Assembly (NCBI GenBank): GCA_018335795.1 | Contig: JAGXRP010000034.1 | Coordinates: 62,001 to 126,000, forward strand | Direction: 5' to 3' | Source: Desulfobulbaceae bacterium | GTDB taxonomy: Bacteria; Bacteroidota; Ignavibacteria; Kapaibacteriales; UBA2268 | Length of the DNA: 64,000 bases | In this document: positions 23,393 through 30,547 of the stretch, one piece after another | How positions within the stretch are numbered: the first letter of the stretch is position 1 | How the letters are laid out: each line of letters opens with the position of its first letter | The notes under the pieces: model-generated | What the model was told of the DNA's origin: nothing | Seen by the model: only the letters and a program-made list of their open reading frames with translations | Database searches by the model: none | Position numbers and translations under genes: made by a program

Positions 23393-25297
23393 TTATTTGC
23401 GTTTCTTTCCGCCTTGATTAGGACGCTTTTTCTGATTTCCGCTTTGGTCACGGTCTTGATTTTTTGCACCAGGCAATGTTCTGCCTTGTGATTCTGCTAA
23501 TTCCTGAGCTTCACGCATTTTCTTTTGCAACCACGAATCTTTCTTAGGTGCTTTCTTAAGCATCTCAAGTGTTGGACGATTCTTGGAAAATTTGTTCAGA
23601 TAAACTTGTTGAGCAATACTCAATAAATTGAACATGAAATAGTACAAATTCAAACCAGCCGGGAAGTACGAAAACATGAAAGTAAACATCACAGGCATTA
23701 TATAAATCATGCTTTTTTGACGTGGGTCGGTAATAGTTAGCTTTTGTTGGAAGAACATTGTAATACCCATCAACAAAGCCAATCCCGAAATATGCGATAA
23801 ACCGAGCACAGGGTATCCCCAGTCAATTATTTTATCATATACCGACAAATCTGTTATCCATAATGCAAAATGCGCTTGACGTAAATCTAATGAAGCTCGT
23901 AATAATTGCCATAATGCAAACAAAATCGGCATTTGGAGTAACATCGGCAAGCATCCACCAACGGGATTAACCCCATATTCGGAGTATAGCTTCATTATCT
24001 CCTGCTGCTGCTTTGTGTTGTCATCCTTGTACTTTTCACGGATTCTTGTCATCTCCGGAGCCAACAACTGCATTTTTTGTGCTGACTTCATTTGAGTGAT
24101 TGACAATGGATGCAATAGCAGTTTCATAATGAAAGCAAATATGATAATTGCGATACCGTAATTGGGAACAAATCTATGGATGAATTTGAAAATTGGCAAC
24201 ATGAAATACTCGCTTATTTGGCGGATACCATATTTCCAACCCAAATTTACCATTGCTTGGAGATTACTTTCACGCAGAGCATCGTAATCAAGAGGACCAA
24301 TGAAATATTTGAAGCTACGGCTTGTATTTTTGCCATCAAAAGGCACCCTGAGCGAGATTGTATAACGCTCAACTATACCTTCGTCTTTAATCTTTTTCAT
24401 TCTGCCGCTCAAATCAGCTGTACCATCGAAACTTTGCCAAGGTTCGGGTACAATTGCGACACCGAAATACTTTGTTTTCAAAGCGATAAAATCAACTATT
24501 CCGGTCTCTTTTGATTCCGCTACTTCATTTTCTTTGTCTGCATTGACTTCGGCAACGTCGCCATTCATTTGTGCTAAGGCATGAGCTTCAGTTGATTCAT
24601 CAACCGAGCTATATTCTTGATATCTTATACCGTCTTCCCATACAAGGTTATAGCCTCTGTTGGGAGGAATAATATCGTCCATTCCGAGCATTTCAATGTC
24701 TTGCTCAAATATATATTTATCGCCGTAAAATTTGTAGGTTCTGATGATTTTCTTAGTACTCGAAATAGCCAACTCAAAGCTGAATTCTGCCGAATCGGTA
24801 CCCGTAATCTTCAAATTAAAGTTTTGGATATTGTTTGGAGTAAAATACAAATCACGAGAGTCAATTCTAATACCCTCAAAAGTCACAAAAGTCATGAACA
24901 GTTCGCCACGCTCAGTCCAAATCAATTGCGTTGGCACGCCGTCCCATTTTTTGAAATTTTTCAATCTCCAATTTCTTATAGCACCGCCTTTGCTAGATAT
25001 TTGAGCAACTAACAAATCATTTTCGATGGTTACAAATTGCTCTGTGCCTTCGGTAAAAGGCGCAAAGACATTGCCGAATTTCTTAACTGAAGCAAGCGAA
25101 TCGTCAAGTGGAACTATTTCCGTACTATCAGATTTGACAATTGGAGGCAAATCGTCTTCAATAACATTCGGACTAATTTGAGTTGTATCTGCTTTGGGTT
25201 TCTTTGGTGGTTCTTCATAATTTGCTTGTTGCCATAATGTCCATCCAACAACAACTATAAACATCATTACAAAACCTAATATCGTATTCCTATCCAT
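23393..25297 (-). CDS. yidC: Membrane protein insertase
   Basis: A 634-residue insertase that places proteins into the inner membrane alone or with SecYEG. An N-terminal helix (MVVGWTLWQQ region) is followed by a low-complexity linker and a periplasmic beta-sandwich domain (about residues 80-340). The conserved five-helix core comes next, with IIIFAFIMKLLLHPLSITQMKSAQKMQ, the cytoplasmic coiled hairpin, and NPVGGCLPMLLQMPILFALW. The C-terminal tail from about residue 570 is strongly basic, ending KKRPNQGGKKRK, which may aid ribosome binding. Its start overlaps the yidD end by eight bases. It is the last gene of rpmH-rnpA-yidD-yidC. Confidence 0.96.
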   Translation of the reverse strand: MDRNTILGFVMMFIVVVGWTLWQQANYEEPPKKPKADTTQISPNVIEDDLPPIVKSDSTEIVPLDDSLASVKKFGNVFAPFTEGTEQFVTIENDLLVAQISSKGGAIRNWRLKNFKKWDGVPTQLIWTERGELFMTFVTFEGIRIDSRDLYFTPNNIQNFNLKITGTDSAEFSFELAISSTKKIIRTYKFYGDKYIFEQDIEMLGMDDIIPPNRGYNLVWEDGIRYQEYSSVDESTEAHALAQMNGDVAEVNADKENEVAESKETGIVDFIALKTKYFGVAIVPEPWQSFDGTADLSGRMKKIKDEGIVERYTISLRVPFDGKNTSRSFKYFIGPLDYDALRESNLQAMVNLGWKYGIRQISEYFMLPIFKFIHRFVPNYGIAIIIFAFIMKLLLHPLSITQMKSAQKMQLLAPEMTRIREKYKDDNTKQQQEIMKLYSEYGVNPVGGCLPMLLQMPILFALWQLLRASLDLRQAHFALWITDLSVYDKIIDWGYPVLGLSHISGLALLMGITMFFQQKLTITDPRQKSMIYIMPVMFTFMFSYFPAGLNLYYFMFNLLSIAQQVYLNKFSKNRPTLEMLKKAPKKDSWLQKKMREAQELAESQGRTLPGAKNQDRDQSGNQKKRPNQGGKKRK

Positions 25298-25565
25298 GAT
25301 TTCTTTGATTTGAATTTACAACAGAATGATTATGATTGCATCTTTCGGGAACAGGGTCAAAACCACCGCGATGCAAGGGGTGGCATTTAGAAATGCGTTT
25401 GATTGATAGCCAAGTACCACGTACTATGCCCCAGGTTTCGACCGATTCAATGGTGTATTGGGAGCAAGTTGGGTAAAATCTGCACGAAGGAGGCAACATA
25501 GGAGATATAAATTTTTTGTAAAATTTAATCGGTAGTATGATGAGATATTTTAAATAGTTGCCCAA
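25290..25565 (-). CDS. yidD: Membrane protein insertion efficiency factor
   Basis: A 91-residue protein with the full YidD signature: PIKFYKKFISPMLPPSCRFYPTCSQYTIESVE, ISKCHPLHRGGFDPVP. Three conserved cysteines are present (in SCRFYPTCS and SKCHP). YidD is membrane-associated and assists YidC-dependent insertion. It begins directly after the rnpA stop (no gap) and overlaps yidC by eight bases, in the usual conserved order. Confidence 0.95.
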   Translation of the reverse strand: MGNYLKYLIILPIKFYKKFISPMLPPSCRFYPTCSQYTIESVETWGIVRGTWLSIKRISKCHPLHRGGFDPVPERCNHNHSVVNSNQRNHG

Positions 25566-25976
25566 TTAAGTTCCTCTCGGTACATTTTGTATAATTTTGT
25601 TCAGTAATTGATGAACTCTTGGTTCAATGTCCTTAAGCCTTATCATCGAACTTGAATCAACTCTCACGCGCCAACTTATCGTCAAATATTTCAGTCCTAT
25701 ATGACTATGATTCGAGAAAAAGCTTCTGACACTGACTCGTAATAGTCTTTTGACTCTATTTCGAACCACAGCCTTCTTACAGATTTTTTTTGAGACACTA
25801 ACTCCGACATAACTATATTCGTTACTGTCGTCCTCGCGAATTTTGAAATCTTCAAACTTAGATAGACTGTAGATTACAACTGCCATTATATCACGTTCAA
25901 CAAACTTTTTGCCCTTGCCGAAAACCCTGTTGAAGGCATTGAAGCCTTTGAGTGGCTTAATTTTGTAGTCGGACAT
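25566..25976 (-). CDS. rnpA: Ribonuclease P protein component
   Basis: A 136-residue basic protein that binds the RNase P RNA and helps remove 5' leaders from tRNA precursors. It shows the FNRVFGKGKKF beginning and the RNR motif in KKICKKAVVRNRVKRLLRVSVR, which is the most conserved part of the family. It lies between rpmH (103 bp upstream) and yidD, as in most bacteria. The C-terminus is somewhat longer than average. Confidence 0.93.
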   Translation of the reverse strand: MSDYKIKPLKGFNAFNRVFGKGKKFVERDIMAVVIYSLSKFEDFKIREDDSNEYSYVGVSVSKKICKKAVVRNRVKRLLRVSVRSFFSNHSHIGLKYLTISWRVRVDSSSMIRLKDIEPRVHQLLNKIIQNVPRGT

Positions 25977-26079
25977 TTTGGCAAACCGAAATAGTAGTCA
26001 AAAAATAAGGCTCTACTCAAAATCGCAGCCATTAAGCTACAGCTTTAAGAAAAGCCCACTAAAGTCCGTCGGCTTAATG

Positions 26080-26223
26080 CTATTCATCGCTGACGGTAAG
26101 TCTCAAACGTCCTTTTGCACGACGGCGAGCCAATACCTTTCTGCCATTCTTAGTTGCCATACGCGCTCTGAAGCCGTGCTTATTGGCACGTTTACGTCTG
26201 CTCGGTTGATAAGTTCTTTTCAT
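26080..26223 (-). CDS. rpmH: 50S ribosomal protein L34
   Basis: A 47-residue ribosomal protein. The minus-strand translation begins [18 protein letters not shown] and continues [20 protein letters not shown], the near-invariant L34 sequence, ending TVSDE before a TAG at 26080-26082. It lies just upstream of rnpA, as expected. dnaA, which is often next to rpmH, is not here: the neighbour on the other side is an outer membrane protein gene transcribed in the opposite direction, with about 200 bp between. Confidence 0.97.
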   Translation of the reverse strand: MKRTYQPSRRKRANKHGFRARMATKNGRKVLARRRAKGRLRLTVSDE

Positions 26224-26427
26224 CTTAATACCTGAATAAAATAAAAAATTTTTTGTTTACAAATTTAGAACTACAAAGATAATAAATATTTCAGAAACCT
26301 ACACTAAGAATTTAAGATCTCAAAAAAAAATCTTCCTCTTTGATGATTATCTTTGATTATTACAGTAATTTTTTATATTTTGGAGGTCTGAATTAAAACA
26401 TCTTTTTCATTTTGTGGGAGATTTAGC

Positions 26428-27108
26428 ATGAATAAAGTAATTTGCATTTTCACATTTTTAGTTTTTATTTCATCATTATCATTCGCCCAAAATTACGGCG
26501 ATGACGGTTATAGTATGAATAAGAATGACCCGATGGGTGCAGGGCTGTATTTGGGGTATAAATTTGGCGTGAACGCTGCCAAAGTTCCAAGTGGTATCGA
26601 GAACGGAATGGGTTTGGCAAAGATGATTGACATCGGTTTAGAAGGATATCTTCCTTTCGACCCGACTTCGCGTATGGGAATGTTGTTCCAAATTGCATAT
26701 GCCAACTATCCCTATGAACTGTCCAACGTTTCCGGTGGCGACCCGCAGGAATACAACTATACAAATATTGATATTGCTGCACAATTTTACGTTAGTGGTT
26801 TCACTGTTGGATTAATTGCAGGATTTCCTACGGGTGGAACTATTGATATTGCCGACTTTTCAGACGATTTTACTTCAGATGGCTTAGGAACTATGTTATC
26901 CCTCGCTCTCGGTGGACATTTCAACCTTTTCAAAAATGATTTGGGACGCATGATACTAAAAATTCAAGGGACATACGCCATCACAGGGCAATGGGCAGAT
27001 GATTATGCACCACAAGGACAAACAGGCAACTTCAACTACCATCCGGCATCGTTGATGTTTGGTTTGGGTTGGATATTTGATTTAGATGGCAAAAAAGGTC
27101 CAAGATAA
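26428..27108 (+). CDS. Outer membrane beta-barrel protein, unknown role
   Basis: A 226-residue protein with a clear signal peptide (MNKVICIFTFLVFISSLSFAQ) and a body of alternating short amphipathic strands rich in Gly and aromatic residues (GLYLGYKFGVNAAK, SRMGMLFQIAYANYPYEL, FYVSGFTVGLIAGFPTGG, ASLMFGLGWIFDLDG). This pattern fits a small OmpA/porin-like barrel. No specific family motif was recognised. It starts after GTGGGAG and is followed 15 bp later by the carbonic anhydrase gene, so they probably share a transcript. Confidence 0.7.
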   Translation: MNKVICIFTFLVFISSLSFAQNYGDDGYSMNKNDPMGAGLYLGYKFGVNAAKVPSGIENGMGLAKMIDIGLEGYLPFDPTSRMGMLFQIAYANYPYELSNVSGGDPQEYNYTNIDIAAQFYVSGFTVGLIAGFPTGGTIDIADFSDDFTSDGLGTMLSLALGGHFNLFKNDLGRMILKIQGTYAITGQWADDYAPQGQTGNFNYHPASLMFGLGWIFDLDGKKGPR

Positions 27109-27123
27109 ATGAGGAGAGTGTAA

Positions 27124-27750
27124 TTGGAAAATCTATTCGAAGGCGCACTTAAATTTAGGAGCGAAGATTTTGAATCTCATCGTTCATTGTTCGAATCCTT
27201 AGAAAAGTTGCAAAAACCACATACTCTATTCATAGGTTGTTCGGATTCTCGTTTAGTTCCAAACATGATAACTAAATCCCAACCCGGTGAATTATTCATT
27301 GTGCGGAATATCGCCAATATCGTACCGATGTATAGGCAATCTGAAGAGTATTTAGCAACTACATCGGCTATTGAATTTGCTATTCAAACATTGGGAATAA
27401 AAAATATTGTAATATGCGGTCATTCTAATTGCGGTGGATGTGCCGCACTTTACTATCCGGCTGAAAAATTAGCTAAAACACCCCATACTTCAAAGTGGCT
27501 CGAACTTGCGCATCCGGTGAAAACTGAAGTTTTGGCTTTGATGGGAGATAGTCATGATGAATCTGCACGCGAATGGATGACCGAGCAACTCAATATAGTG
27601 CTTCAACTCAAGCACTTAATGACATACCCATTTGTTGAATCGGGTGTCAAATCGGGCGAAATCACAATACACGGATGGCATTATATCATCCAAACAGGCG
27701 AGGTCTTTAATTACAACTTCGACCAGAAAGTTTTCGAACTTATTGATTGA
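27124..27750 (+). CDS. Beta-class carbonic anhydrase
   Basis: A 208-residue zinc enzyme interconverting CO2 and bicarbonate. The metal and active-site residues are all present: Cys39, Asp41 and Arg43 in CSDSRLVPN, His100 and Cys103 in GHSNCGGC. The length is typical. The start is a TTG (27124) preceded by a strong GAGGAG; no better ATG exists upstream in frame. It lies 15 bp after the outer membrane protein gene. It could supply bicarbonate for carboxylations or aid pH balance. Confidence 0.95.
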   Translation: MENLFEGALKFRSEDFESHRSLFESLEKLQKPHTLFIGCSDSRLVPNMITKSQPGELFIVRNIANIVPMYRQSEEYLATTSAIEFAIQTLGIKNIVICGHSNCGGCAALYYPAEKLAKTPHTSKWLELAHPVKTEVLALMGDSHDESAREWMTEQLNIVLQLKHLMTYPFVESGVKSGEITIHGWHYIIQTGEVFNYNFDQKVFELID

Positions 27751-27825
27751 GTTAATTTCTAAGTTTTCAATGCGAATTACTGGTTATAATTATAAATTTG
27801 ATGTTTAATTTAATTGAGGTGAATT

Positions 27826-28203
27826 ATGGATACTCCGAACTCAGTAACTGATACAACATTTTTATTCAGACGTGATATTATCAAGAAGATGAATACCGAC
27901 ATGCGTTTTGTGGGAATTTTTTCTATCATTTACGGCGCTCTCACCTGCATTGGTATAGTAACTGCTATTATCGGCATACCTTATATCATTATGGGCATTA
28001 GACTGAGGGAATCAGCCGACCACTTTGCCAGATACATTGAGTTAGGCGACGAGATGGATTTGAATATGGCGCTGGAAAAACAGCAAAGGTATTATTTCAT
28101 CAGCAAAGTGCTTGTTATTATTGCTCTTGTTTTTATATTGTTGTATTTGATATTCATTTTCGTTCTCTTAAGCTTTATGAACTTCTCTGATTTTGTATCA
28201 TAA
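27826..28203 (+). CDS. Small membrane protein, DUF5362-like
   Basis: A 125-residue protein with two hydrophobic hairpins: MRFVGIFSIIYGALTCIGIVTAIIGIPYIIMGIRL (about residues 26-60) and VLVIIALVFILLYLIFIFVLLSF (about 97-119). The connecting stretch has LRESADHFARYIELGD and the residues MALEKQQRYYF. This layout resembles the uncharacterised DUF5362 family as I remember it. AGGTG precedes the ATG. No function is known. It converges on the T9SS gene at 28282, with a two-way terminator between. Confidence 0.65.
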   Translation: MDTPNSVTDTTFLFRRDIIKKMNTDMRFVGIFSIIYGALTCIGIVTAIIGIPYIIMGIRLRESADHFARYIELGDEMDLNMALEKQQRYYFISKVLVIIALVFILLYLIFIFVLLSFMNFSDFVS

Positions 28204-28230
28204 GAAACATTGGTTTATGAAAAATGAAAA

Positions 28231-28263
28231 AGGCTGACTCGATTTATCAAGTCAGCCTCTTTG
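28231..28263. terminator. Bidirectional intrinsic terminator
   Basis: AGGCTGACT (28231-28239) and AGTCAGCCT (28250-28258) are exact reverse complements, flanked by A-rich sequence on the left and TCTTTGTT on the right. It lies between two convergent genes ending at 28203 and 28282 and can serve both. Confidence 0.8.
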
Positions 28264-28281
28264 TTATTAAAACAAGAGTGA

Positions 28282-30447
28282 TTATTTCAAAATCATCAAC
28301 GGCATACGAGTTACATTGCCATTAATCTTTCCAATCACATAATAAACACCTGACGCAACTTCTTCGCCATCGAATGAAGTATGAAATTCGCCTTCGTTTA
28401 CAAAACCTTGGAACAACTGCTTAATCATCTTACCTTGCGAATCAACAACCATCAAATCAAGCCAACCCGATTTCCCTACATTATAAGTTAAGCGTGTGTT
28501 TCCTTCGACCGGATTTGGTGAAGCTTTGATTGATAATTGAGAGTTACCCGAAGCTCCCGGTTTGACGGTTGATGGGTCAAAACCTGCTCCCATAAATGGT
28601 ATTGATGCGTTACCGTCAACTGGGTCATTAGATACGATTTTCAGATTAACACTATAACTCTTTGCAAGCAAAGGTGTAAATCTGATTTTCATTTCATGAA
28701 CATTGCCGGGCTCCAAAGTCGGTACAACTTCAGAACCATCAATAAATTTGAATTGAGCTTTGTTTTCGGGGTCACCTTCCCATTTAGTTTGGAAAATATT
28801 TAGGTTGTTATTGCCTGAATTCGTGATGTACAATGATTCATCTGCATTAGAGCCCATTGCAACAGGACCGAAATCAAACTCCTTAGTTGAAAAAGAAATG
28901 CCGGAAGTTGCATCTCTCGGAGCGCCTCTCGCTTTGATTACTACAGATGCTTCACCTTTATTATTTAAGGCATTTGAAGTAATATCAATTCTGCCTTCGT
29001 AGGATCCGCCTGCTTCATTAGATGGTGTGAATTTAACTTTTATGTAAACAGTCGTACCGGCTTGAACTGTAATTGGTACTTTCACAGTTTCTGTCCAAGT
29101 AAAGTGACCATCACCGTCGTCTGCAATACTTAGTGTTTCTATAACCATAGCAATATTGCCGGTATTTGTAATAGCAATATTTCTTGAAAGTGATTGTCCA
29201 AATGGAACTACTCCATAATCAACGGGTAGGTCAGTGACCTGAATTTTGGGACCATGAAATACTTGGTCGCCACCTTCGCCGTAAAGTTCGATAGTGATGT
29301 TTCCATTTATAGCATCAGAGAATATATCAAGACTTTCACTATACGATGTTGGTTCTTTTGGTGAGAACTTCAAATTTATGTAATGAACATCAAAAGGCTC
29401 TAAGACTACATGTCCACCGCCTTCCGATATGAAGAATATATCGGGGTTGAAAAAGTTTGCAATTTCTGATTTGGTGATGGTTAGTTTCTTACGACCATAA
29501 TTTTGGACAGCTGCGGCAAGATAACCATGTTGGTTTGGTTCAATTTTGCCAAAGTCATAACTTTCATTCTCAGCTACGATTTTTTGTTCCGGATGTGGTT
29601 GGTCACTAACACACCAATTGATACCATTAATCAGAGCGACATTGAAGTGCCAAGTGTGCCAAGTGTTTGCTATGTCAAAATTGACTGACCACAGAGCGCA
29701 ACGAGCTTTCCCATTTTCACGTCTGACACCTGTAAACATGGAATCAGTCACAGGTGTACCGAATGCTTCCGTAATCCTGTCGAATTGTCTCGCAGGCGAA
29801 CCTTGCTTGATTTTGAAAACGTCAACACTTGAGTACCATCTAATTGGGTCGCGGAAACCACCATTATTGTGGTTATATTTCATATTGCAGGCTTTATCAA
29901 ATCCGGCAGATACAGGGTCACCTTCATATCCCCAAATTTTAAATCCATGGAAAGTGTTATTTTGGAGCAATTGTAATCTTCCCAAATAATCTATCCCCAT
30001 GAAATCCTCTAAGAACTTTCGAGATTGAATATCACCACCCGGTCTGAATGCCTCGTATAATACAGCATTGCCAATGATAAGAACTCCCTTTTGGGCGTCG
30101 AGCATTTGCTTAATTTTTGTCAACACTTTAATTCCGTCAACCGATGCATCAAGTCCTTTGGTTACTCCCATCGGGAAAACTGCCACATCGTAGTCAGTGA
30201 TGTCTTTCTCTGCGAAAGTCGCTGCACCGAATGGACGGCGGACGATATATTTACGCAATCCGACATCTTCCGTTAATTTATCCCAATAGCAAAGGTCAAA
30301 CAGGTTTGTAATTTCAACATCACCAGCCATTTGGTCTTCGAAATTGTCGAAAACTATGTAATATTTTTCGTCAGATGACTGTGAATAGCTGACATTGACA
30401 GAAAAAATCAGAGACAAAAAAACGAAAATTCTGAAAAAACGTATCAT
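28282..30447 (-). CDS. T9SS-secreted protein with choice-of-anchor D repeats
   Basis: A 721-residue exported protein. After a signal peptide (residues 1-22) comes an N-terminal alpha/beta domain of about 260 residues (YYIVFDNFEDQMAGDVEI, VGLRKYIVRRPFGAATF, GVLIIGNAVLYEAFRPGG) that I cannot assign. Three HYDIN/choice-of-anchor-D-type immunoglobulin-like repeats follow, each beginning with a YDFG/VDYG/FDFG strand near residues 298, 405 and 525. The last 80 residues (SIKASPNPVEGNTRLTY, GVYYVIGKINGN, MPLMILK) are a type A T9SS sorting domain, so it should cross the outer membrane and be attached or released. AGGAG lies before the ATG. The gene is downstream of a second T9SS cargo gene with a terminator between, so it is probably separately transcribed. 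Confidence 0.85.
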   Translation of the reverse strand: MIRFFRIFVFLSLIFSVNVSYSQSSDEKYYIVFDNFEDQMAGDVEITNLFDLCYWDKLTEDVGLRKYIVRRPFGAATFAEKDITDYDVAVFPMGVTKGLDASVDGIKVLTKIKQMLDAQKGVLIIGNAVLYEAFRPGGDIQSRKFLEDFMGIDYLGRLQLLQNNTFHGFKIWGYEGDPVSAGFDKACNMKYNHNNGGFRDPIRWYSSVDVFKIKQGSPARQFDRITEAFGTPVTDSMFTGVRRENGKARCALWSVNFDIANTWHTWHFNVALINGINWCVSDQPHPEQKIVAENESYDFGKIEPNQHGYLAAAVQNYGRKKLTITKSEIANFFNPDIFFISEGGGHVVLEPFDVHYINLKFSPKEPTSYSESLDIFSDAINGNITIELYGEGGDQVFHGPKIQVTDLPVDYGVVPFGQSLSRNIAITNTGNIAMVIETLSIADDGDGHFTWTETVKVPITVQAGTTVYIKVKFTPSNEAGGSYEGRIDITSNALNNKGEASVVIKARGAPRDATSGISFSTKEFDFGPVAMGSNADESLYITNSGNNNLNIFQTKWEGDPENKAQFKFIDGSEVVPTLEPGNVHEMKIRFTPLLAKSYSVNLKIVSNDPVDGNASIPFMGAGFDPSTVKPGASGNSQLSIKASPNPVEGNTRLTYNVGKSGWLDLMVVDSQGKMIKQLFQGFVNEGEFHTSFDGEEVASGVYYVIGKINGNVTRMPLMILK

Positions 30448-30486
30448 TATAGATAACTCCTAAAATTATTTAAACTATATTTCATA

Positions 30487-30523
30487 TTTATAAAACAGCC
30501 GAAAGCTCAACACTTCCGGCTGT
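30487..30523 (-). terminator. Terminator of the Omp28-like gene
   Basis: ACAGCCGAAAG (30495-30505) pairs with CTTCCGGCTGT (30513-30523) with one mismatch. On the minus strand the hairpin is followed by TTTTATAAAT. It lies just beyond the stop at 30548. Confidence 0.7.
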
Positions 30524-30547
30524 AAAATAAGCAAAAAAGAACAAATA

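Noticed and set aside
25978-26235. Plus-strand open frame opposite rpmH
   Set aside because: The minus-strand L34 sequence is near invariant and fully accounts for the region.
26080-26427. Replication origin next to rpmH
   Set aside because: No dnaA gene and no cluster of DnaA-box-like sequences are visible in the gap.
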